From: Streptomyces fumigatiscleroticus
Lineage (GTDB): Bacteria > Actinomycetota > Actinomycetes > Streptomycetales > Streptomycetaceae
Assembly: GCF_014647975.1 (NCBI RefSeq)
Contig: NZ_BMQF01000004.1
Span: 487,181-551,180 of the forward strand
Length of the DNA: 64,000 nucleotides
Reading direction: 5' to 3'
Position 1 is the stretch's first letter. Each line of letters begins with the position of its first letter. Positions 38,866 to 46,956 of the stretch are shown piece by piece. Made by a program: the position numbers and the translations under genes. The notes beneath the pieces were generated by a model. It was not told the DNA's origin, did no database searches, and saw only the letters and a program-made list of their open reading frames with translations.

Positions 38866-39336
38866 GTGACCAAGCTCCTGCTCTCCCTGCACGTCCTGGC
38901 CGCCGTCCTGGCCGTCGGCCCGGTCACCGTCGCCGCGAGCATGTTCCCGCCGGCGCTGCGCCGTGCCCTCGGCGACTCCGCCGCCTCGCACGAGGGCGAC
39001 GCGCTGACGACCCTGCGCACGCTGCACCGGATCTGCCGGGTCTACGCGGGCATCGGCCTCGCGGTCCCCGTCCTCGGCTTCGCCACCGCCATCGACATGG
39101 GCGTGCTCGGCGGCATCTGGCTGACCGTCTCGATCCTGCTGACCGGAGCGGCCGCCGGCGTTCTCGCGCTGCTGATCCTGCCCGCCCAGGACGCCGCCCT
39201 CGCCGCGGCGGGGGCGCCCGGTTCCGCCCCGCCGGCCCCGGCCCGTCTCGCGATGCTCACCGGCGCCTTCAACCTGCTGTGGGCCACGGTCACCGTGCTG
39301 ATGATCGTCCGCCCCGGCTCCACCACGGGAGCCTGA
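38866..39336 (+). CDS. Small integral membrane protein (DUF2269-like)
   Basis: A 156-residue protein with four hydrophobic segments: LLLSLHVLAAVLAVGPVTV, AGIGLAVPVLGFATAI, GIWLTVSILLTGAAAGVLAL and LTGAFNLLWATVTVLMIV. The N-terminal LHVLAAVLAVGP and MFPPALRR match DUF2269-type proteins. The GTG at 38866 is the likely start. Function unknown. Confidence 0.7.
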   Translation: MTKLLLSLHVLAAVLAVGPVTVAASMFPPALRRALGDSAASHEGDALTTLRTLHRICRVYAGIGLAVPVLGFATAIDMGVLGGIWLTVSILLTGAAAGVLALLILPAQDAALAAAGAPGSAPPAPARLAMLTGAFNLLWATVTVLMIVRPGSTTGA

Positions 39337-39398
39337 CCGCGCAGGACCTGGGCCCTGTCGTCACATCCCCGCCGTCCGGGGCACGGCCGTGACCGCGG

Positions 39399-40979
39399 TC
39401 AGCGGCGGCGTACGGCGGCGGAGCGGCGCAGCCGCCGGACGACCCGCCGCAGTTCCGTGGCGCGCAGACGGGAGTCGTCGGGCGGGAGCGGTGCGAGCGC
39501 GGGATCCGGCGGGGTGACGGGGGCCGTCCAGAGGGCGAGCGCGCGGTCGTGGACGCCGTACGCGGTGTGCGGCTCGTCCTCGCCGAAGACGCGTACCGGG
39601 TGGGAGGCGTCCCAGCGTTCCCAGCCGGGATCGCCGTCGGCGGCGAAGCGGACCCACGCCGCGTGCATCCGGTCGGCCAGCTCCTGCGGGGCGCCCTCGC
39701 CCGCCAGGGCGACCGCCTCGGGGACCTCTCCGGTGTCGAAGACGAAGCCCAGCTCCAGGGCGTGGCAGGCGCCGAGGCCGGGCAGCCGCGAGGGCCAGGC
39801 GAACTCGTACAGGTAGGAGGCGTCCGCGCGGGCGTCGGCCAGGCGGTGCAGCGGGCCGCGCAGCAGGTGGTCGGTGACCAGCTGGCCGACGGTCTCGGCG
39901 GTGCCGGCCCCCGGGTCCAGGGTGCGGTAGCCGCGGACGACCTCGTGGCCGCAGTGGCAGCGGGCCATGGCACCGGCCAGGGCGACCGCGCCGAGGCGGT
40001 CGATGCGCTCCAGCAGCCCGCCCGGCACCAGCCACAGCCGGTACTCGTCGCGGGTCCAGCCCATCATCAGCTCGACGCCCGAGGCCGCGCCGCCGTGGGC
40101 GAGGGCGTCCAGCGGATCGCCCGGCACCAGGTCGCCGTCGGCGACGATCCCGAAGGCGGGCCCGCCGAGCACCGGGCTGCTGAGCCGGCCCACCTCGGCC
40201 TGGGTGCGCAGCAGCAGCTCGCGGTCGACGGCGGCGAAGGCCTCGGCGGTCGCGGGGATCTTCAGCCGGGCCGCCATCCGGCGCACCATCTTGCGGACCT
40301 TGTCCCGGTCGGACACCTCCGGCGGCCCGCTCTGGAGCACCGCCCGCCGTACCAGCCCCTGGGCCCGTGGCGCGGCGATCAGGGCGCCGGTGCTGATCGC
40401 CCCGGCGGACTGGCCGAACAGGGTCACGCGGTCCGGGTCGCCGCCGAAGGCCCCGATCGACTCGCGCACCCACTCCAGCGCGGCGAGCTGGTCGCGCAGG
40501 CCGGGGTTGGCGGGGGCGTCGGGGAAGAGGCCGTAGCCCTCGACGCCGAGCCGGTAGTTGACCGAGACCAGGACGACGCCGTCGCGGGCGAAGGCGTGCC
40601 CGTCGTACACGGGCACGGCCGAGGAGCCGCGGGTGAGGGCACCGCCGTGCAGCCAGACCATGACCGGCAGCCGGGCGCCGGGGCCGGGCTCCGGGGTCCA
40701 CACGTTCAGGTTGAGACAGTCGTCGCCGGGCACCACCGGGTCGGCCAGGTAGGCGGCGAAGGCCTCGGAGTACGGCGGTTTCGGGGCGGTGGGGCCGAAG
40801 GCGCCCGCGTCGCGCACGCCGTCCCAGGGCTCGGGCGGCTCGGGGGGCCGGAACCGGCGGGGGCCGAACGGGGGCGCCGCGTACGGGATGCCCCGGAACA
40901 CCGCGACACCGTGCTCGTATCTGCCGCGCACGGCCCCGTACGGCGTGCCGGCCACGGGGTTCGTCCGGTCCGCCGTCAT
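39399..40979 (-). CDS. Carboxylesterase / type-B lipase family protein
   Basis: A 526-residue alpha/beta hydrolase. The oxyanion segment VMVWLHGGAL, the nucleophile elbow LFGQSAGAIS and CLNLNVWTP are type-B carboxylesterase signatures. A catalytic Glu/Asp near WTRDEYRLW and His in LGACHALELGF are in the expected order. No signal peptide. It hydrolyses esters of unknown type; p-nitrobenzyl-esterase-like. Divergent from the LacI regulator, with the AAGCGCTT operator between them. Confidence 0.9.
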   Translation of the reverse strand: MTADRTNPVAGTPYGAVRGRYEHGVAVFRGIPYAAPPFGPRRFRPPEPPEPWDGVRDAGAFGPTAPKPPYSEAFAAYLADPVVPGDDCLNLNVWTPEPGPGARLPVMVWLHGGALTRGSSAVPVYDGHAFARDGVVLVSVNYRLGVEGYGLFPDAPANPGLRDQLAALEWVRESIGAFGGDPDRVTLFGQSAGAISTGALIAAPRAQGLVRRAVLQSGPPEVSDRDKVRKMVRRMAARLKIPATAEAFAAVDRELLLRTQAEVGRLSSPVLGGPAFGIVADGDLVPGDPLDALAHGGAASGVELMMGWTRDEYRLWLVPGGLLERIDRLGAVALAGAMARCHCGHEVVRGYRTLDPGAGTAETVGQLVTDHLLRGPLHRLADARADASYLYEFAWPSRLPGLGACHALELGFVFDTGEVPEAVALAGEGAPQELADRMHAAWVRFAADGDPGWERWDASHPVRVFGEDEPHTAYGVHDRALALWTAPVTPPDPALAPLPPDDSRLRATELRRVVRRLRRSAAVRRR

Positions 40980-41331
40980 CTGCCCACCAGCCCTTCACCG
41001 CGCTCGTGCACCGGTGATACCAGAGCACCACATCGCCCGGAGGTATTCCGGCGGAAGTGCCCGCGCCGAGGGCTGTCCGGGGCAATCGGCCGGCGCCGGG
41101 GCGGGACCCGGGCAGCGCCCGGCGGGGCTGGGCGGGGCGGCCCCGGGACGGTGCCGTTCGGGATTCCGAAAGTTTTGGCCCGCGCGATCCGTGGATTCCG
41201 CTGTCTTCCCGCTGTGTTGCGGCAGACCTAGAGTAGGAAGCGCTTTCTGTCCGGCCGGGTCCGGACCGCGGAAGCAGCGCCGGTCGAAAGACTTTCCACG
41301 GCCCCCGGCGGGCCGGAGAGGGGGGTTCCCG
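40980..41331. promoter_or_regulatory. Divergent promoter region of esterase and lacI-type gene
   Basis: A 352-bp non-coding region. Apart from the LacI-type operator at 41237-41248 it contains GC-rich runs around 41095-41155 and an AGAGGGGGG ribosome binding site before the ATG at 41332. I see no further gene. Confidence 0.6.
41237..41248. promoter_or_regulatory. LacI-type operator before the lacI-type gene
   Basis: GGAAGCGCTTTC contains AAGCGCTT (41239-41246) and shares 10 of 12 bases with the operator at 31734-31745. It lies 84 bp upstream of the regulator start, consistent with autoregulation. Confidence 0.72.
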
Positions 41332-42375
41332 ATGGTCCGTACGGGGAGTGCGAGCGTGGCGGCCGGGCCGACGCTGGCGGTGGTGGCCCGCGAGGCGGGC
41401 GTGTCGGTGCCGACCGCGTCCAAGGTGGTCAACGGGCGCGAGGACGTGGCGCCCGAGACCCGTCGCCGGGTCTCGGAGGCGCTGGACCGGCTCGGCTATG
41501 TGCGCCGCCCCCGCTTCGACCTGACCCGGGCGCCCCGGCTGGTCGACGTCGTCGTGCAGTCGCTGGAGAGCTCCTGGTCGGGCGCGGTGCTGCACGGCGT
41601 GACGGAGGCGGCCCACGACACCGGCCTGGAGGTCGTGGTCTCGGCCGGCACGGACCGCACGCGGGACGGGCGGCCGGAGCGCGGCTGGCTGGACAAGCTG
41701 GGCACTCGCGGTTCGGCCGGGGTGCTCTTCGGCCTGGCCGAGCTGACCGGGCCCCAGTACGCCTGGCTGGAGCAGCACCGCATCCCGTTCGTGATGATCG
41801 ACCCGGTTCTCGAGCCGCCGCCGGGGGTGGTGTCGGTGGGCGCGGCGAACTGGCAGGGCGGGGTGACGGCGACCGAGCATCTGCTGGCCCTGGGCCACGA
41901 GCGGATCGCCGTGCTCGCCGGCCGGCGGCGCACGCTGTGCGCCGGTGCCCGGGTGGCCGGCTACCGCTCGGCGCTGGCCTCGGCGGGCGTGGGGCACCGC
42001 CCCGAGTACGTGCGGCACATCGGCTCCGACCCCGCCGCGGCCCGTCGGCGCATGCTGGAGCTGCTGGATCTGCCCGAGCCGCCCACGGCCGTCTTCCTCG
42101 GCTCGGACCGGCTGGCGGTCGGGGTGTACGAGGCGCTGGCCGAGCGGGGTCTGAAGGTGCCGGACGATCTGAGCGTGGTCGGTTTCGACGATCTGCCCGA
42201 GGCGCGCTGGACCGCCCCCGCGCTCACCACCGTGCGGCAGCCGCTGGCGGAGATGGCGGCGACGGCGCTGCGGCTGCTGGTGCGGATGATGGACGGGCAC
42301 CGTCCGGAGAGTACGCGGACGGAGTTGTCCACGCGGTTGGTGGAACGGGCCAGTACGGGGGCGCCGCGGGGGTAG
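41332..42375 (+). CDS. LacI family transcriptional regulator
   Basis: A 347-residue repressor. The helix-turn-helix (LAVVAREAGVSVPTASKVVN) lies at residues about 14-33, and the hinge helix region follows in RRRVSEALDRLGYVRR. Residues 65-340 form the periplasmic-binding-protein-like sugar domain. The AAGCGCTT site upstream, and the same site before the acetylesterase, suggest it controls plant polysaccharide genes including the pectin/arabinogalactan group 7-10 kb away. Confidence 0.9.
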   Translation: MVRTGSASVAAGPTLAVVAREAGVSVPTASKVVNGREDVAPETRRRVSEALDRLGYVRRPRFDLTRAPRLVDVVVQSLESSWSGAVLHGVTEAAHDTGLEVVVSAGTDRTRDGRPERGWLDKLGTRGSAGVLFGLAELTGPQYAWLEQHRIPFVMIDPVLEPPPGVVSVGAANWQGGVTATEHLLALGHERIAVLAGRRRTLCAGARVAGYRSALASAGVGHRPEYVRHIGSDPAAARRRMLELLDLPEPPTAVFLGSDRLAVGVYEALAERGLKVPDDLSVVGFDDLPEARWTAPALTTVRQPLAEMAATALRLLVRMMDGHRPESTRTELSTRLVERASTGAPRG

Positions 42376-42455
42376 TCGTCGTGGTACGGGTGCGGGTGCG
42401 TCGTGGCTGGGCCCGCCCACGCGGCGGAGCCGCGCATCGGCACGGCCCGCGCCCC

Positions 42456-43103
42456 TCAGGGGCGCTTGGCCGCCCAGGTGATGCCGCCGTGGAGGTGGGT
42501 GCGGAAGGCCGGGTCGGTGTAGGACTCGGGGGTGTGGCCCAGCGCCGTGTAGAAGACCCGTCCGGCGCCCTGTTCCCGGCACCAGGCCAACGGGTGGTCC
42601 TCGCCCATGGTGCCGCCCTCGTACGAGGTTTCGTCGGCGGAGATCAGGACGCGTGCCGAGGGGCGCGGGGAGGCGCGGAAGTCGTACCACTCGTCGGTGA
42701 ACCGCCACACGGGCGGCAGGTGCCGGGTCGCGGGGTGGTCGTGGTCCTCGACCACGGCCCGGCCGGGCTGGAGGGCCGGGTGCCGCGCGAAGCGGGCGCC
42801 GAGCAGGCCGCCGTAGTACGGCCAGTCCTCCTCGGTGCAGGCCGCCGCGTGCACGCCGGCGAAGCCGCCGCCCGACTCGACGTACGCGGCCAGCCGTTCA
42901 CGTCCGGCCGGGGTGAGCACCTCGCCGCTGGTGGAGAGGAAGACGACGGCGGCGTACTCCCCCAGATCGCGTTCGAGGGCCGCGGGGTCCTCGGTGGCGT
43001 CGGTCTCGTAGCCGTCCAGGGCGCGTACGGCCGCGATGCCGGCCGGGATGGAGTCGTGCCGGTAGTCGGTGGTGCGGGTGTAGAGGAGAAGTCTCGGGGA
43101 CAT
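42456..43103 (-). CDS. ThuA-like domain protein
   Basis: A 215-residue class-I glutamine-amidotransferase-like protein of the ThuA family. It begins LLLYTRTTDYRHDSIPAG and includes VVFLSTSGEVL, GGGFAGVHAAACTE and PLAWCREQGAGRVFYTALGH, all typical. ThuA is linked to trehalose/disaccharide use in rhizobia (ketoglucoside metabolism). It converges on the LacI gene and is divergent from a VOC protein with 34 bp between starts. Confidence 0.9.
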   Translation of the reverse strand: MSPRLLLYTRTTDYRHDSIPAGIAAVRALDGYETDATEDPAALERDLGEYAAVVFLSTSGEVLTPAGRERLAAYVESGGGFAGVHAAACTEEDWPYYGGLLGARFARHPALQPGRAVVEDHDHPATRHLPPVWRFTDEWYDFRASPRPSARVLISADETSYEGGTMGEDHPLAWCREQGAGRVFYTALGHTPESYTDPAFRTHLHGGITWAAKRP

Positions 43104-43137
43104 GCCCGCGAGCCTATGCCGCGTACGCTTCGCTGCG

Positions 43138-43764
43138 ATGAACACGTATCCGCCTCTGCTGGACCACCTCGTCCTGGCGACCCCCGATCTCGCGGCGACC
43201 GTCGCCGACTTCGCCCGGCGCACCGGCGTGACGCCCGCGCCCGGCGGGGCCCATGTCGGGCTCGGTACCCGCAACCACCTGGTGTCGCTGGGCGGTTCCG
43301 GCTATCTGGAGATCATCGGTCCCGACCCCGAGCAGTCCGCCCCCGCACGGCCGCGCCCCTTCGGTGTCGACGGGCTCACCGCCCCGCACATCGTGACCTG
43401 GGCGATCCGGCCGCCGGACCTGGACGCGGCGGTGCGGGCGGCACGCGCCCGGGGCCACGACCCGGGCCCCGCGCGCCCGATGAGCCGCCGCCGGGCCGAC
43501 GGCACCCTGCTCCGGTGGCGCCTCACCGAGGGCACGCACCCGTCCGGCCTGGTGCCCTTCCTCATCGACTGGGGTTCCTCGGCGCACCCCACGGACTCCG
43601 GGCTGCCCGTCACCCCGCTGCTGTCCCTCGCCGCGAGCGCGCCGGAGCCGGAGGAGATCCGTCCGCTGCTGTCCGCGCTCGGCACCGAACTGCCGCTGAC
43701 GGCCGGGCCGGTGCGCCTGTCGTGCACGGTGGACTCGCCCCGCGGTCCGGTGACCCTCGGCTGA
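43138..43764 (+). CDS. Glyoxalase-like (VOC) family protein
   Basis: A 208-residue protein of the glyoxalase-like PF13468 type: LDHLVLATPDLAATVADFAR at the start and GGSGYLEIIGPDP near residue 60, with a second module in the C-terminal half. Substrate unknown. It is followed by a second VOC protein. Confidence 0.85.
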   Translation: MNTYPPLLDHLVLATPDLAATVADFARRTGVTPAPGGAHVGLGTRNHLVSLGGSGYLEIIGPDPEQSAPARPRPFGVDGLTAPHIVTWAIRPPDLDAAVRAARARGHDPGPARPMSRRRADGTLLRWRLTEGTHPSGLVPFLIDWGSSAHPTDSGLPVTPLLSLAASAPEPEEIRPLLSALGTELPLTAGPVRLSCTVDSPRGPVTLG

Positions 43765-43825
43765 GCCGGGGCACGTGTCCGATTCCTGCAAGACGGCGCC
43801 TCCCGGCGCTGCCTACGGTGGCCGC

Positions 43826-44227
43826 ATGAGCGCACGATTCGATGCCATCGGCCTGGTCGTCTCCGACATGGCCGCCTCCGTGGCCTTCTACCGCCGCCTC
43901 GGTCTCGCCTTCCCCGAGGGCAGTGAGGACCAGCCGCACGCCGAGGCGCCGTTGCCGGGCGGGCTGCGGCTGCTGCTGGACACCGAGGAGACCGTCCGGT
44001 CCTTCCACCCCGGCTGGCAGCCGCCCGCCGGCGGCGGCCGGGCCGCGCTGGCCCTCAGGTGCGACACCCCCGCGGAGGTGGACGCGGTGTACGGGGAGCT
44101 GGTGGGCGCCGGGTACCGGGGCGGGCTGGGGCCCTGGGACGCCGTCTGGGGGCAGCGGTACGCCGTGGTCCACGACCCGGACGGCAACGGGGTCGACCTG
44201 TTCGCTCCGCTACCGGCGGCCCAGTAG
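43826..44227 (+). CDS. VOC family protein (bleomycin-resistance/extradiol fold)
   Basis: A 133-residue single-domain VOC protein: [20 protein letters not shown] at the N-terminus, the metal-type strand near [15 protein letters not shown] and the terminal [15 protein letters not shown]. The function (thiol transferase, resistance or epimerase type) cannot be deduced. Its last 18 bp overlap the end of the convergent AraC gene. Confidence 0.88.
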   Translation: MSARFDAIGLVVSDMAASVAFYRRLGLAFPEGSEDQPHAEAPLPGGLRLLLDTEETVRSFHPGWQPPAGGGRAALALRCDTPAEVDAVYGELVGAGYRGGLGPWDAVWGQRYAVVHDPDGNGVDLFAPLPAAQ

Positions 44228-44896
44228 CCCGGTCAGCGGCACACCGGCCAGCTGCCGCACGTCCCGGGCCAGATGGGCCTGGTCGGCGAAGCCGGCCCGG
44301 GCGGCCGTCTCCGCGAGGGGCACGCCGCCGCGGGCCAGCGCCAGGGCCCGCTGGAGGCGCAGCACCCGGGCCAGCGTCTTGGGGCCGTAGCCGAAGGCGG
44401 CCAGCGAACGCCGGTGCAGCGTACGGGCGCCGAGACCGAGCGCGTCGGCGGTCGCGGCGACGGGACGGCCCGCGTCGAGGGCGGCCACGAGGTGCCGCAG
44501 CAGCGGGTCCGGGGGGCCGGTGGCGGCGGCCCGCTCCAGGGCCGCGCGCTCCAGTCCGGTCGCCGGGTCGGCGGCCGCGTTCACCCGGGCGGTGAGCCGC
44601 CGCGCCTCGGCGGCCGGCCAGAGGTCGGCGAGGGCGACGCGCCGGTCGCGCAGTTCGTGCGCGGGCACGCCGAGCAGGGCGGGGGCGGTGCCAGGAGGGA
44701 AACGGACACCGGCCCAGGGGCCGGCGCCGTCCCCGGTGCGGTGCGCGCGGGTGTCGGGCCCCGCGACCAGCAGCCGTCCGTCGTGCCAGAGCAGGTCCAT
44801 GCAGCCGTCGGGCAGGACACGCCCCGCCCCGGGTGCGGACGGGGTGTTCGTCCACACGACGGCGCCGGTCGGCCGGGCAGGCCGCTCCGTGTACAC
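44210..44896 (-). CDS. AraC family transcriptional regulator
   Basis: A 228-residue regulator with an N-terminal DUF6597-like segment ([20 protein letters not shown]) and a C-terminal AraC helix-turn-helix ([38 protein letters not shown]). I set the start at the GTG at 44896, which begins VYTERPARP. The upstream sequence in this frame is low-complexity. Partner or target unknown. Confidence 0.85.
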   Translation of the reverse strand: MYTERPARPTGAVVWTNTPSAPGAGRVLPDGCMDLLWHDGRLLVAGPDTRAHRTGDGAGPWAGVRFPPGTAPALLGVPAHELRDRRVALADLWPAAEARRLTARVNAAADPATGLERAALERAAATGPPDPLLRHLVAALDAGRPVAATADALGLGARTLHRRSLAAFGYGPKTLARVLRLQRALALARGGVPLAETAARAGFADQAHLARDVRQLAGVPLTGLLGRR

Positions 44897-45021
44897 CGGC
44901 CTACCCCGCCCGTGTCGCGCGGGAGCGCTGCGGCAGGCTCGCGGGTGCGTGCATGGCGTCAGCGTAGACGCGGGCGCAGGGGATGACCGTCCGGCGGCGC
45001 CCGGGAGGCTCCGGTCGCCCC

Positions 45022-46158
45022 TCACTTCTCCTCGGGCGGCGGGCCGTCCCCGTTCTTCGGTGTGGCCTTGGCGTGGGCGCGCAGGCGGGCCGTCACGTCC
45101 TCCGGGGGGAGGAAGCGGGACCAGCGCTCCGGGAACTCGGACGGCATGTCGGGGTCGGACTCGCCGCTCGCGGCGGAGCGGGCCACGTACTCGGCGACCT
45201 GGGCCTGCCGCAGCCGCTCGTTGGCCTCGCGGGCCGCGGCCGTGGCGGCGGCCGGCCAGACCCGGTCGATGGCCGCGTTGACCGCGGCGCCGACCAGCAC
45301 GGCGAAGGCCGAGACACCGATCCAGAGCAGTACGGCGACGGGGGCGGCCAGTGAGCCGTAGATGGTGGGGCCCTCGACCGTGCTGGTGAGGTAGATGCGC
45401 AGCAGGAAGCTGCCGAGCACCCACATGGCGAGGGCGACCAGCGCGCCGGGCACGTCCTCGATCCAGGGGGAGCGGACGGGCACCGACACGTGGTACAGGG
45501 TGGTCAGGAAGGCGATCGACAGGACGATCACGACCGGCCAGTACAGGACCTGCACGACGGTGGTCGACCAGGGCACGACCCGGACCACCGCGTCCGGCCC
45601 CGCCACCATCAGCGGCAGCGCGATCGAGCCGATCAGCAGGGCCACGATGAAGAGCCCGAAGGCCAGCAGCCGGGTCTTGACGATGCCGCGGACGCCGTCG
45701 AGGCCGTACATCACGGTGATGGTGTCGATGAAGACGTTCACCGCGCGGGAGCCCGACCAGAGGGAGAAGAGGAAGCCGATGGAGATGACGTCGGGCCGGC
45801 CGCCCTTGGTCACATCGTCCAGGATCGGCTCCGTGATCTGCTTCACGCCCCGCTCGGAGAGCACCGCGCGGGAGGCGTCCAGGATGTTGGTGCGCAGGCT
45901 CTCGGTGGTGTCGGCGCCGATCCACAGATCGACGTAGCCGAGCAGCCCGAGAAGGCTGAGAAGCAGCGGCGGCACCGACAGCAGGGTGAAGAACGCCGCC
46001 TCGGCCGCCAGGCCGAGGATGCGGTACTCCATGCACGAGTTGACGGTGTCCTTCAGCAGCAGCCAGGCGGTCCTGCGCTTGGAGACGTTCCGGTAGAGGG
46101 CACGCGCCCGGTGGAGGCGGCCGGAGGGCCTCTCGGGGGTATCACTTGCTGGCTGCAC
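45022..46158 (-). CDS. YihY/virulence factor BrkB family membrane protein
   Basis: A 378-residue inner membrane protein with about six hydrophobic segments. The family core [20 protein letters not shown], the [12 protein letters not shown] motif, [20 protein letters not shown] and [19 protein letters not shown] are evident. The C-terminal 90 residues are charged and cytoplasmic. Function of the family is unclear. Transcribed alone away from the biosynthetic cluster. Confidence 0.9.
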   Translation of the reverse strand: MQPASDTPERPSGRLHRARALYRNVSKRRTAWLLLKDTVNSCMEYRILGLAAEAAFFTLLSVPPLLLSLLGLLGYVDLWIGADTTESLRTNILDASRAVLSERGVKQITEPILDDVTKGGRPDVISIGFLFSLWSGSRAVNVFIDTITVMYGLDGVRGIVKTRLLAFGLFIVALLIGSIALPLMVAGPDAVVRVVPWSTTVVQVLYWPVVIVLSIAFLTTLYHVSVPVRSPWIEDVPGALVALAMWVLGSFLLRIYLTSTVEGPTIYGSLAAPVAVLLWIGVSAFAVLVGAAVNAAIDRVWPAAATAAAREANERLRQAQVAEYVARSAASGESDPDMPSEFPERWSRFLPPEDVTARLRAHAKATPKNGDGPPPEEK

Positions 46159-46956
46159 GTCCTAAAGGTATCCGTCGGACGGGGCAGCCCTCATCCCGCG
46201 GTGCCCAGGTCGGCGGCCGGACGCCCGCCCGGCAGCATCCTTCCCATCGGTCGCGCCATGCGGCAGAAATGGTGCAGCAACCCAGCAGAAACCGCCAAAC
46301 GCAATCGATCCAATTTTCTGTCATGTTCGCGTTGGCCGAATTGAGCGGACCCGGGAAGCGGAACCGGTACCGACGATTACGCCTGCCCTTCGGTGAGTTC
46401 CCCGGTCGACTGGGCGGACGCCACCGGGCGCCTGACCGGATCGACCTTGCACCGCCAACAGGAAAGCGCCAATGCACGAAACGCCCTTGAACCGTTCATG
46501 AATTTGCCGAAAGAATCCAGATTGCATTCGTTGCGCACTCTGAGGGACGGCTCAGACGCACACGACACGGGGGACTTCCAGGGTCTCGGACCAAGACCCG
46601 ATCCAGCCGCGTTGCCCGTGATCCGCGTGGGAACCATGCGGATCGCGCCGTGCTGCACTGCGCCATTTCTCCGCGGCCATTCGTACTGTGACGGACAGTT
46701 TTCTCGCACATGCCAGTAATTTTCCCTGCACGCCGATCGACCGTCCGGCGAACTCGAACAACTCGGGTCACGCACCCTGTCCGGAACCGAGGAATTCGAC
46801 CTTGCCGGCGAGCAGTGGGCGCCATTCCACCGTAAGCCATTCCGGAGATTTCCGATGCCTGCTCCGCATCCGCCGCCCCGCACGGCCCCGCCGTCCGTGC
46901 CGCGGCACCACCCCTGAGTACCAGAAGGAACACCCAGAGCTTCAAGGAGCCCACAC
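46159..46956. other. Long low-GC intergenic region upstream of the Dap gene cluster
   Basis: 798 bp without a supported gene, noticeably richer in A and T than the rest of the window. It must carry the promoter of the cluster and that of the YihY gene. A hairpin GGGTCT (46581-46586) / AGACCC (46594-46599) is visible. The only open frames translate to unlike, cysteine-rich or Arg-rich peptides on several strands at once. AAGGAG at 46944-46949 is the ribosome binding site of the first cluster gene. Confidence 0.6.

Noticed and set aside
42449..42465. Terminator between the LacI and ThuA genes
   Set aside because: A 7-bp hairpin GCGCCCC/GGGGCGC with a 3-base loop extends into the ThuA coding end and lacks a T run; not reliable.
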